From positions 1 through 64,000 of the forward strand of contig JAZOOD010000057.1 in assembly GCA_045654805.1 (NCBI GenBank): a DNA stretch of 64,000 bases, written 5' to 3'. Of this stretch, positions 7,925 to 17,500 are shown one piece after another. The stretch's first letter is position 1; each line of letters begins with the position of its first letter. The notes beneath the pieces are model-generated. The model ran no database searches. It was not told the DNA's origin and was given only the letters and a program-made list of their open reading frames with translations. Made by a program: the position numbers and the translations under genes. Origin of the DNA: CAZNKU01 sp045654805. Its GTDB lineage: Bacteria; Bacillota; Clostridia; Monoglobales; Firm-18.

Positions 7925-9690
7925 TATTCTTCACCCTTCCTTACTGCAAGGTTAATCTGGCTTATAAGCTCTGCTGAAATCCTTTCATATTCTACATCTG
8001 TTTTTTCTTCTCTAATGTATTTAAAACGTCCTATATTTTCTCTTACATCCAATGACACAAGGTCGTCTATTGATGCATTTTTATCAAGTGCATCAAGACA
8101 CAAATCATAATACTTTAAAATCAAATTCATCATATAAAACTGTTTCTTTAAACTTGTGTAGGTATCAACCTCGTGAAAGGCAAGCTGATGCAAAAAGTCT
8201 TCACGTATTGAACGTGCAGTTTCCATTTTTAATCTGTCAGTAGCTGAAAGTGCATCCATACCTACCAATTTTACTATTTCCTCAAGCTCTGCCTCATTCT
8301 GCAAAAGATTCATCATTCTGCCACGCAGTTGCATCCACTCATCATTTACATTTTCATTAAACCAATGAGTTAATAAATCAAGGTATAATGAATAGCTTGT
8401 AAGCCAGTTAATGGCAGGGAAATGGCGTTTGTAAGCAAGACTTGCATCAAGCCCCCAAAACACCTTTACAATACGAAGTGTTGCCTGTGAAACCGGCTCA
8501 GATATATCACCACCGGGAGGGCTTACTGCCCCAATTGCAGACAAAGCACCCTCTCTTCCATCCTTACCAAGAGAAATTGTTCGTCCTGCCCTTTCATAAA
8601 ACTGTGCAAGACGACTGCCCAAATATGCGGGGTAACCTTCCTCACCGGGCATTTCTTCTAATCTGCCTGACATTTCACGCAAAGCTTCTGCCCATCGGGA
8701 TGTAGAATCCGCCATTAAAGCCACGCTGTATCCCATATCACGAAAATATTCAGCAATAGTAATACCTGTATAAATTGACGCCTCACGTGCTGCAACAGGC
8801 ATATCGGAGGTGTTGGCAATAAGCACCGTACGTTCCATAAGTGATTTACCAGTATGCGGATCTATAAGCTCAGGAAATTCGTTCAAAACGTCTGTCATTT
8901 CGTTACCACGTTCGCCACATCCGATATATACAACAATATCCGCCTCCGCCCATTTTGCAAGCTGGTGCTGGGTTACTGTCTTACCGCTCCCAAATGGTCC
9001 GGGAATAGCCGCTACACCCCCCTTTGCAATAGGGAACATTGTATCTATAACCCGCTGTCCCGTAATAAGGGGCTTATCAGGAGAAAGTTTTTTTGCATAA
9101 GGTCTGCCTTTTCTTACAGGCCATTTTTGCATAAGTGTAAGTTCCTTATCACCCTTGTCCGTTGTAACTGTGCACACAACGTCAGTTACGGCATATTCTC
9201 CGCTTTTAATATTTTTAATCTTTCCCTTTATACCATAAGGCACCATAATTTTATGCAACACAATATCTGTTTCCTGTACTGTACCTATTATGTCTCCCGT
9301 TTCAACTTCATCACCTGAAGTCATAAGGGCATTAAAATTCCATTTTAAATTTCTTTTAAGAGAAGCAACCTCCACACCGCGTTCAAGATTGTTACCGCAT
9401 ACGGCCATTATATCATCCAAAGGTCGCTGAATACCGTCAAAAATACTGCCAATTAAGCCGGGGCCAAGCTCAACACTCAAAGGTTCACCGGTTGTTTCCA
9501 CAGGCTCACCTGTGCCTAATCCTGAAGTTTCCTCATAAACCTGTATACTTGCTTTGTCTCCGTGCATTTCTATAATTTCACCAATAAGTCTGCTGTTACT
9601 TACACGTACAACGTCAAACATATTGGCATCATGCATATTTTCGGCAACAACTAACGGTCCACTGACCTTAATTATTGTACCCTTTCCCAT
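7924..9690 (-). CDS. ntpA: V-type ATP synthase catalytic subunit A
   Basis: Catalytic head subunit, 588 residues. The Walker A motif GPFGSGKT lies at residues 231-238 and GERGNEMTDVLNEFPEL follows, as in all A subunits. The non-homologous insertion (about residues 115-190) that separates V/A-type A subunits from F-type beta is present. It hydrolyses or makes ATP at the A/B interfaces. It stands in the order F-A-B-D as in the Enterococcus ntp operon and overlaps B by one base. Confidence 0.96.
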   Translation of the reverse strand: MGKGTIIKVSGPLVVAENMHDANMFDVVRVSNSRLIGEIIEMHGDKASIQVYEETSGLGTGEPVETTGEPLSVELGPGLIGSIFDGIQRPLDDIMAVCGNNLERGVEVASLKRNLKWNFNALMTSGDEVETGDIIGTVQETDIVLHKIMVPYGIKGKIKNIKSGEYAVTDVVCTVTTDKGDKELTLMQKWPVRKGRPYAKKLSPDKPLITGQRVIDTMFPIAKGGVAAIPGPFGSGKTVTQHQLAKWAEADIVVYIGCGERGNEMTDVLNEFPELIDPHTGKSLMERTVLIANTSDMPVAAREASIYTGITIAEYFRDMGYSVALMADSTSRWAEALREMSGRLEEMPGEEGYPAYLGSRLAQFYERAGRTISLGKDGREGALSAIGAVSPPGGDISEPVSQATLRIVKVFWGLDASLAYKRHFPAINWLTSYSLYLDLLTHWFNENVNDEWMQLRGRMMNLLQNEAELEEIVKLVGMDALSATDRLKMETARSIREDFLHQLAFHEVDTYTSLKKQFYMMNLILKYYDLCLDALDKNASIDDLVSLDVRENIGRFKYIREEKTDVEYERISAELISQINLAVRKGEE

Positions 9691-9702
9691 TGTAACTACC
9701 CC

Positions 9703-10014
9703 CTACTTAAGAATGTTAGAGCCAACCGCTTTTTCCACCGACTTGTTTACATCCGCCATACCTGCACCGGTATTTCCGTTAATTCCCGGTATAAGTATAA
9801 TGGCAGGCTTGCTTTCAAAGCGATATTCTTCAATTTCTTCGGATATTTCAGCCGCCAGGGATTCTGTTATATATATAATACCAAAATCACCGTTGGCAAG
9901 ATTTTTCAATGTATTTTTCGCATCTTCAACATCATCTGTGGGAAATACAGACATACCTGTAGCCGCAAAACCGTATATACTGTCCTTATCCCCCATAACT
10001 GCTATTTTATACAT
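9703..10014 (-). CDS. ntpG: V-type ATP synthase subunit F
   Basis: Small stalk subunit of about 103 residues with the typical opening MYKIAVMGDKDSIYGF and the central GIIYITESLA strand of the Rossmann-like F/NtpG fold. It binds subunit D on the rotor. I prefer ATG 10014, where the canonical sequence begins; a GTG at 10023 in the same frame is closer to the AAAGG site and remains possible. It overlaps the end of subunit C by 8 bases. Confidence 0.88.
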   Translation of the reverse strand: MYKIAVMGDKDSIYGFAATGMSVFPTDDVEDAKNTLKNLANGDFGIIYITESLAAEISEEIEEYRFESKPAIILIPGINGNTGAGMADVNKSVEKAVGSNILK

Positions 10015-10978
10015 ACAGCTCACATATCCTTTCCCGTATTGCCTGTGCCGGAATACCTATATATTTACCACTGATAACAATCCTGAGCATTTTCCATTCC
10101 AACTCTTTTGCATAATAATAGCAAATTAAAGGCTCGGGACCCACACTTATATACCTGGCACTGTCTAAAAGCTCTATAAACATATTATCACATTGTATTT
10201 CAAAATCTGTCACTGACTTTGAAATACTGTCACAAATCTCACCATATTTTGTAGTCTGGATGTATGACAAAATATCGTTCCTTCCCTTAATAACAGCTTT
10301 TTTCAATTCACTAATATCTAATGTATCACAAGGACAAAAGGCGTTATCCAAAAAGCTATTCCCCTTGGTTGTACCCGCAAGACGTACGGAGATTTTGATA
10401 TTGGTAAGTGCTACGAAAAGCTCTGTTATGTCTTTTGCAAGATTACATTTTGCAAGCACTGAAAATTTTTTCATAACCTTTAACGATGACAAATCAACAT
10501 ACATATCAAAAATCTGCCCGTCCATAGTTGATGTTAAAATCTCATAAGCTTTTTTAGCAACATCCTCTAACCAATAAGGCAAATTTTCAAAATCTTTTTT
10601 TACTATGGCATCATAAAGATTATCAATATCCAAAACACATGGACTTATACAATACTTTCTTCCATCATCCCCCGATATATATCCTTTTATCAATGCTTTA
10701 AGGTTGTGAAAATCGTTTTTAATAATTAAAAATTGCAATGCATCCTTGTCAGGTGTAATATCAAAGAGAAAATCCCACACTTCACTCATATAATCAGACA
10801 AGGCTGCGGAAATATCAGAGTTTTTTTGAAATTGCAAAAAGCCTCTGTCGATAAGAATTTTTTTAGTATCATCAAAAGAACTCGCATCCGCAAGACGTTC
10901 GATAAAAGATTTTGTCAAAAGCTCCGGCTCCTTAGCCCTGACACAGGCTACTGCATAGGCATATTTTGTATCCCTCAT
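10007..10978 (-). CDS. ntpC: V-type ATP synthase subunit C
   Basis: The 323-residue helical funnel subunit that links the central stalk to the membrane K ring. It has the typical start (KYAYAVACVRAKEPELLT) and the paired segments FLIIKNDFHNLKALIKG and ICYYYAKELEWKMLRIVISG that repeat across the three homologous domains of this family. It lies between E and F in the operon, with its stop inside the start of F. Confidence 0.9.
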   Translation of the reverse strand: MRDTKYAYAVACVRAKEPELLTKSFIERLADASSFDDTKKILIDRGFLQFQKNSDISAALSDYMSEVWDFLFDITPDKDALQFLIIKNDFHNLKALIKGYISGDDGRKYCISPCVLDIDNLYDAIVKKDFENLPYWLEDVAKKAYEILTSTMDGQIFDMYVDLSSLKVMKKFSVLAKCNLAKDITELFVALTNIKISVRLAGTTKGNSFLDNAFCPCDTLDISELKKAVIKGRNDILSYIQTTKYGEICDSISKSVTDFEIQCDNMFIELLDSARYISVGPEPLICYYYAKELEWKMLRIVISGKYIGIPAQAIRERICELYV

Positions 10979-10990
10979 ACATTTGCCCCC

Positions 10991-11587
10991 TTACATCATA
11001 AGTTGAGAGTACAACTTGTCTTTTATTTCATCTGTCTTATCTTCTATAAGTGACTTGAATGTACAATTTTCTTCAATACCGCCGTAACGGATTATAAACC
11101 CGCTGTCAATATCAACTGGATTATCCTCCATTACTAGGACCGCACCGGATTTTTTAAGTTCTTTATTAACAGACTTTAAAAAATTTTTGGGCATTCTGTC
11201 CTTGTCCTTTGCATTTACACAAAATTTCCCTTGCTCATTTGGATGAAAGTACTTAAAGATAAGCTTTGTTATAACATCAAAATATTCATTATCAGGGAAA
11301 GATTTTATTTCATCAGCAGCATAACTTATACATTCGGACACAACCTGTGACTTTGCTGAAATTTCCGCACGTTTAATCAATGAATTACATCCGTTTTTTG
11401 CGTTTTCAAGCATAATAGAGGTTTTTTTATCTGCATTTACAACAATTTTTTCAGCCTCGGCATTTGCCAGAGCTTCTGCATCTGCAATAATTTTTTCAGC
11501 AAGTCTTTTTCCCTCATCCTTTATCTTACTGATTTCAAGGAGATTATCTTCTTCAATTTTTTGTAATATCAAATCTAAACCGTTCAT
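10991..11587 (-). CDS. ntpE: V-type ATP synthase subunit E
   Basis: Peripheral-stalk subunit, 198 residues. The N-terminal half is a long Ala/Lys/Glu-rich coiled coil (residues about 5-90) and the C-terminal half is a globular domain ending in a conserved-type GGIEENCTFKSLIED segment. It pairs with the G/H-type subunit encoded at 14.1 kb to form the stator. Typical position after K in the operon. Confidence 0.88.
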   Translation of the reverse strand: MNGLDLILQKIEEDNLLEISKIKDEGKRLAEKIIADAEALANAEAEKIVVNADKKTSIMLENAKNGCNSLIKRAEISAKSQVVSECISYAADEIKSFPDNEYFDVITKLIFKYFHPNEQGKFCVNAKDKDRMPKNFLKSVNKELKKSGAVLVMEDNPVDIDSGFIIRYGGIEENCTFKSLIEDKTDEIKDKLYSQLMM

Positions 11588-11612
11588 AGTTATCCCAACT
11601 TTCAGAGTGATG

Positions 11613-12083
11613 TTATATATTATAAATAATTAAAATTGAAATAAGCAAAGCCAAAATAGCATAAGTTTCAACCATTGCCGACATAATTATAGCCTTACCG
11701 CTATCTTCTGGCTTTTTAGCTATAATACCTATACCTGCTGCAGCTGCCCTACCCTGAGCTATAGCTGAAAATAACCCTCCAAAAGCAATAGGTAATGATG
11801 CAGCAAAATACATAAGCCCCTGTTCTAAAGTCAAATCAGCAGGATTACCGCCGATAATCCCCACATTTGTAAGCAACAAAACGGCAACTAACAAGCCATA
11901 TAGTCCCTGTGTACCCGGTAACAATTGTAGAATCAAAGCCTTTGAAAATTTAGATGAATCCTGACTGACCAATCCTGCAGCGGCCTCACCAACCAAACCT
12001 ACGCCTTTTGCACTACCTATACCTGCAAAGAATGCCGCAAAAACTGCACCTGTTACCGCTAAAGCCAAACCCAAATTATTCAT
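11613..12083 (-). CDS. ntpK: V-type ATP synthase subunit K (rotor ring proteolipid)
   Basis: A duplicated two-hairpin proteolipid, 156 residues with four membrane helices. I start it at ATG 12083 because AAGGAG lies 7 bases upstream; a longer frame to 12101 overlaps subunit I. The ion site residues can be read: LPGTQ at 55-59, Gln110 in AIAQGR and Glu139 in MVETYA. These match the sodium ligand set of Enterococcus NtpK (Leu, Thr, Gln, Gln, Glu), so a sodium-coupled enzyme is likely (inference from known structures). It overlaps subunit I by 8 bases. Confidence 0.93.
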   Translation of the reverse strand: MNNLGLALAVTGAVFAAFFAGIGSAKGVGLVGEAAAGLVSQDSSKFSKALILQLLPGTQGLYGLLVAVLLLTNVGIIGGNPADLTLEQGLMYFAASLPIAFGGLFSAIAQGRAAAAGIGIIAKKPEDSGKAIIMSAMVETYAILALLISILIIYNI

Positions 12084-14064
12084 AAATATTCTCCTTTTCA
12101 AACTTAAAAAATTCTGTATTAACTTTTAAAGGCTTAAAGGCTCTGCCCCCACCCTCATAAAATTTTGAAAATAGTTCAACAAACTGCAATCTACCGGAAT
12201 GAACATATGCACCAAGCAGATTAATACCTAAATTTGCAGTATGACCAATAATCCCTACTACTATAAGCATAATCAACTTCAACATACTACTTTGAGGCAT
12301 TGAGGCTATTAAATTTATAACACCTGCAATACTTCCCGTAGCAAGACCTAATGCCAGCAATCGTGAATATGAAAGTATATCCGACAAATAACCCGTAGCC
12401 ACATTATATAAACCGTAAATACCTCCAAAAAATCTCATAAATATATTTTTACCGCTTCTGCCCGATGTTGAAACAATGCTAATGATACCAATAATCAAAA
12501 GGTACTTACCTATATTTTGCAAGATAGGTGAAACCTCTGTCAAAATTCCTGCCGCAAGCGGTGCAACACCCAAAATAGTCAGATAAACCGGTACTACCTC
12601 ACATACTGCATCAATTTTTTTACCTTCACTCCACAATATTTTCAAATTAACTGCTAAACCTAAAAACAAATGTAAAATTCCAAGTCCAAAGCTGAACAAA
12701 AGCATTTTTATGGGGTTTTCAATTGGTTCAAACCACAATGCAGTAGAACCAATATCCTTACCAAAAAAGTTAGATGCAATTATCTGAGGCAAGTCGCCAA
12801 ACCAACTACCGAACAAAACTCCCCAAAACAGTGTGGAAATACCACAATACTGAAACATCTTCATACTTCGTCTTAATGAACCTTCAACTGTAAATTTTTT
12901 AAGCACAAATGTTGTCCCTATTACCATTAACAATCCATATCCTGCGTCGGAAAGCATTATTCCAAAGAAAACGTAATAGAAAAAAGCCATAACTGCACTT
13001 GGGTCAACATCTCTTTTATTAGGCAAGGCATACATTTCGGTAATACCCTCCACGGGTTGAGAAAAATTTCCGTTTTTTAGAAGTACAGGAACGTCCTCAT
13101 CCTCCTCTGGCTCGGAAACATTTATTGCAACAATGTATTTTTCCTCAAATTCATCTATTAGTCCATTTATATATTTTTGTGGAACATATCCGTTTATAAC
13201 CACGGTATTCTGAGTTATCTTAAGCTCATTTACAGCATTGTATTTATCTTTGCGTATTGAAAGAAAGTCAATTAAAAACTCAATATCTTCCGTCTTATCA
13301 ATATGGCTTTTAATCTTTTTCTCAAGGTCATCAATTTTTTCCATATTAGCCTTTATTTTATCTTCAGTTTTTTTAATTTCCTGAGATGGTGTAAGGTTAC
13401 TTTTACCGGAATTTGAAACAAACCCCATATTGCGAATAACTTCATAAACATCATCTGCTACAGATTTATGGCATATTAACACAGCACAAGTCTGCCCCAT
13501 GCGTGATGATACAATCTCTACGTACGTAATCAAACTTTCGTTATTTACCTTAATCTGCTCCTTGATATAATCAACATTCAAAGTATCAGGAAAAGTACCG
13601 ATAAATGATCTTGTATGCTTTGTACCCTTAAAGTTCTGCTGAATGTCAAGTCCAATCCAGGGCTGCAAAGTATCAATCTGTGTATTAAGCTTGGAAATTT
13701 CATTATTACATTCAGTAATTATTTTTGAACAATCCAATACAGAATAGCATATGCTTAATGTTTTGTCCGCCAATTCTTTTTTTTTCACAAATTCGTCGGT
13801 AGAAATTACCTTTCTCCCATTTAACGAATGTAATATTGATTCCTTTTTATTACTGTACTTATTCAAAAGTTCCAATGCACTTTTGGCAACTGATATATTA
13901 CGTTCAAACTGTGCAATTATACCATTAGTATCAATTTTTATAAGTTCATTATTTGGGGTATTGTAAATTTCCATTACTCCACGCCTCTGGAGTCTTTCCA
14001 CAATACTTTTACTATCTTTTAAAAGAGCAATCATTTCTATCTTCTGCATATGGATTTTTGACAC
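12076..14064 (-). CDS. ntpI: V-type ATP synthase subunit I
   Basis: The membrane stator subunit of 662 residues (a-subunit type). The N-terminal half (about 1-340) is a soluble, coiled-coil-rich arm that anchors the peripheral stalks; the C-terminal half has about seven or eight membrane helices. It contains the region SDILSYSRLLALGLATGSIAGVINL, whose arginine faces the K-ring glutamate in this family. It is the second gene of the operon, 31 bases after the G/H-type subunit. Confidence 0.93.
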   Translation of the reverse strand: MSKIHMQKIEMIALLKDSKSIVERLQRRGVMEIYNTPNNELIKIDTNGIIAQFERNISVAKSALELLNKYSNKKESILHSLNGRKVISTDEFVKKKELADKTLSICYSVLDCSKIITECNNEISKLNTQIDTLQPWIGLDIQQNFKGTKHTRSFIGTFPDTLNVDYIKEQIKVNNESLITYVEIVSSRMGQTCAVLICHKSVADDVYEVIRNMGFVSNSGKSNLTPSQEIKKTEDKIKANMEKIDDLEKKIKSHIDKTEDIEFLIDFLSIRKDKYNAVNELKITQNTVVINGYVPQKYINGLIDEFEEKYIVAINVSEPEEDEDVPVLLKNGNFSQPVEGITEMYALPNKRDVDPSAVMAFFYYVFFGIMLSDAGYGLLMVIGTTFVLKKFTVEGSLRRSMKMFQYCGISTLFWGVLFGSWFGDLPQIIASNFFGKDIGSTALWFEPIENPIKMLLFSFGLGILHLFLGLAVNLKILWSEGKKIDAVCEVVPVYLTILGVAPLAAGILTEVSPILQNIGKYLLIIGIISIVSTSGRSGKNIFMRFFGGIYGLYNVATGYLSDILSYSRLLALGLATGSIAGVINLIASMPQSSMLKLIMLIVVGIIGHTANLGINLLGAYVHSGRLQFVELFSKFYEGGGRAFKPLKVNTEFFKFEKENIYE

Positions 14065-14095
14065 GTGATATCACCTTCTTTCTGACTATTGTATC

Positions 14096-14404
14096 TTAAA
14101 ACAAAACCTCACATACAATTTTAGCTGCTTTATTTTCCAAATCTGAAGATTTTGAAAATATTTTTTCTTTACGTTTATCTGCTTCATCCTTTGCATCATC
14201 ATACATTTTATCAATATCAAGCTGCACCTTTGCCACAAGCTCCTCTGATTTTTTACCGGCATTAGCTATAATTTGTTTTCTTTTAACTTCAGCCTCATTT
14301 TTTGCCTTTTCAATTCTATCGGCAATTATCTTCCTTGCCTTAGAAGTTTCATCCTCTATCTGTCTCTCCTTTTCCAAAATCTTCCGAATAGCTTCTGTTG
14401 TCAC
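14096..14404 (-). CDS. V-type ATP synthase subunit G/H (NtpF-like)
   Basis: A short, charged coiled-coil protein (KARKIIADRIEKAKNEAEVK and similar heptads) of about 102 residues in first position of the operon, where Enterococcus has ntpF. It would pair with subunit E in the peripheral stalk. The best start is GTG 14404: AGGAGG lies 7 bases upstream. ATG 14410 falls directly on that site, and the longer frame to 14446 runs through the leader hairpin. Confidence 0.8.
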   Translation of the reverse strand: MTTEAIRKILEKERQIEDETSKARKIIADRIEKAKNEAEVKRKQIIANAGKKSEELVAKVQLDIDKMYDDAKDEADKRKEKIFSKSSDLENKAAKIVCEVLF

Positions 14405-14430
14405 AATCATCCCTCCTTTTGAATAAAAAA

Positions 14431-14466
14431 GCAAAAAAGGAACCATCTTTACAGATAGTTCCTTTA
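14431..14466 (-). terminator. Hairpin terminator between purL and the V-ATPase operon
   Basis: On the minus strand GGAAC-ATCTG pairs with the matching AGAT-GTTCC arm over a short loop, then CCTTTTTTGC and TTTTTTATT follow. It probably ends the purine operon. A TATAAT at 14491-14496 lies upstream of it, so it could also attenuate the ATPase operon. Confidence 0.65.
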
Positions 14467-14490
14467 AGCTAATATTTAATTTTTCTTAAA

Positions 14491-14517
14491 ATTATAATAT
14501 TACAACAATATAATCAA
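14491..14517 (-). promoter_or_regulatory. Possible V-ATPase promoter
   Basis: On the minus strand TTGATT (14517-14512), a short 15-base spacer, TATAAT (14496-14491). Spacing is poor but it is the best match in this gap. Confidence 0.35.
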
Positions 14518-14560
14518 AACATATCTGTACATTGTAATATTATAACCGCAATTATATTTT

Positions 14561-17500
14561 TTATTTAAAATATTCTACAGCAGACTTGAATAATCCCAAA
14601 TCATAGTTGCCTTCAACATTTTTGTAAAGGTCAACGTCTACGCGTTCAGAATGTCCCATTTTACCGAACACTCTGCCATCAGGTGAAGTAATACCTTCAA
14701 TTGCAGCAAAAGAACCGTTTGGATTATACTGAATATTAGTTGTAGGATTACCTTCTAAATCTACATATTGGGTAATAATCTGACCGTTTTTACCCAATTC
14801 TTCAATCAATTTTTCATCAGCAATAAATCTACCTTCACCGTGTGAAATTGGTACTGTGTAAATACCGCCAACCTCTGCATTTAAAAGCCAAGGTGACTTG
14901 TTAGATGCGACACGTGTATGAACAATCTTTGACTGATGACGTGAAATTGTATTGAATGTAAGTGTAGGGCAACTTTCGTCAGTATCTATAATTTTACCGT
15001 AAGGTACAAGACCAAGCTTGATAAGTGCCTGGAAGCCGTTACAGATACCACCCATAAGACCGTCTCTGTTGTCAAGAAGATTAGTAACCGCTTCCTTAAT
15101 TTCAGCATTACGGAAGAAAGCTGTAATAAACTTACCTGAACCATCAGGCTCATCACCGCCAGAGAAACCACCGGGGACAAATATAATCTGTGACTGTTCT
15201 ACTTTGCTTGCAAAGTTCTTTACAGATTCTGTAAATGAGCTTGCAGACAAGTTGTTAATAACAAATATTTCGGCCTCTGCACCGGCTTTTGTAAATGCCT
15301 TTGCAGTATCATATTCACAGTTTGTACCCGGGAATACAGGAATCAAAACCTTTGGTTTTGCAATCTTAACAGAAGACTTTTTAACATCTGCACATTTATA
15401 TTCGTACTTTTCAATCTTTTTATCTTCAGTTTTAATATTGCATTTGAATATACTTTCAAGCTTATTTTCATATAAATCTTCAAGATCAGCCATTGCAATT
15501 TTTTCGTCTTTATATGAAATTGAATAATCTGCACCTGTATTACCGATTACCAAACCTTCATTAACATCTTCGGTAACTTCAAGCATAAATGCTCCATAGT
15601 TATAACCGAATATATCATCATTTGTAAGGTTTGCGTCATATACAAAACCGATTTTGTTACCCATAGCCATTTTAAGAACAGCCTCGGCAACACCACCGTA
15701 TGTTGGAGTATACGCCGCAACAACCTTTTTATCCCTCATAAGCTTTGTAACCTTGTTGAATACATCAATTAATGATGATGCAACAGGCAAGCCGTTTTCA
15801 TCATAATCAGGCTTAATCATAACTACATTATGACCTGCTGATTTAAATTCAGGGGAAATAATATTTTCAGTCTTATCAGTTGTAACAGCAAACGAAACCA
15901 ATGTTGGAGGTACGTCAATTTTTTCAAAAGTACCGCTCATCGAGTCCTTACCGCCGATTGATGCAATACCCAAATCCTTTTGAGCCTTAAAAGCACCCAA
16001 AAGTGCAGACATTGGCTTACCCCAACGGTTTTTATCAGCCATAGGTTTTTCAAAATATTCCTGGAATGTTAAATACACTTCGTCATAACTTGCACCTGTT
16101 GCGATAAGCTTGGAAACAGATTCCACAACTGCAAGATAAGCACTGTGGTACGGGCTCTTTTCCGCAATAAACGGATTATAACCCCAAGCCATCAATGAGC
16201 ATGTATTAGTATATTCCTTTTCAACAGAAACCTTGTTAACCATAGCCTGGATTGGTGTTCTCTGGTACTTACCGCCGAAAGGCATAAGTACTGTACCTGC
16301 ACCGATTGTAGAGTCAAACCTTTCAGAAAGACCTCTCTTTGAACATACATTAAGGTCACTTGCCAATGCCTTATAAACATCTGTAAAGTTACCTGATGTG
16401 TCTTTTTTATAACATTCAGGCTTAACTGTTGCAATGTTAATATGCTTTTCAGCACCATTTGAATTCAAGAACTCTCTTGAAATATTAACGATATTTTTAC
16501 CGTTCCAGTTCATTACAAGGTAAGGGTTAGCCTTTACTGTTGCAACGATAGTAGCCTCTAAGTTTTCTTCCTTTGCAAGTTCACAGAAGCGTTCAACATC
16601 CTTTGCTTCTACAACAACTGCCATACGTTCCTGAGATTCGCTGATTGCAAGTTCTGTACCATCAAGGCCGTCGTATTTTTTAGGTACTGCGTTAAGGTCA
16701 ATTTCAAGACCGTCTGCAAGTTCACCAATAGCAACGGACACACCGCCTGCACCAAAGTCGTTACATCTCTTTATTAACCTTGAAGCTTCCGGATTACGGA
16801 AAAGTCTTTGCAATTTACGTTCTTCAGGAGCATTACCCTTTTGAACTTCAGCACCACAGCTTTCCAAAGATTCAAGCTTATGTGCTTTTGAAGAACCTGT
16901 TGCACCGCCGCAACCGTCACGCCCTGTACGGCCACCTAAAAGAATAACCTTGTCTCCATCCTCAGGACGTTCCCTGCGTACATTTTCAGCCGGAGCAGCA
17001 GCAATAACCGCACCGATTTCCATACGTTTTGCAACGTAACCATCGTGGTAAAGTTCATCTACCTGACCTGTTGCAAGACCGATCTGGTTACCATATGAGC
17101 TATAACCTGCCGCAGCAGTAGTAACAATCTTTCTTTGTGGCAATTTACCTTCCATTGTTTCGGAAACAGGTTTTAACGGGTCTGCTGCACCTGTTACACG
17201 CATAGCTGCATATACATAACTACGTCCTGACAATGGGTCACGTATAGCACCACCGATACAAGTAGCCGCACCGCCAAAAGGTTCAATTTCAGTAGGATGG
17301 TTATGTGTTTCATTTTTGAAAAGCAACAACCATTTTTCAGTCTTTCCATCTACTTCTACATCTATTTTAACTGTACAAGCATTAATTTCCTCAGACTCAT
17401 CTAGCTTTGGCAATTTGCCGTTGGTCTTTAAGTATCTTGTAGCGATAGTAGCCAAATCCATAAGGTTAATTGGCTTTGTTCGATTAAGTTCTTTTCTTAC

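Noticed and set aside
14431..14466. A riboswitch before the V-ATPase operon
   Set aside because: The sequence forms only a simple terminator hairpin without conserved aptamer bases.
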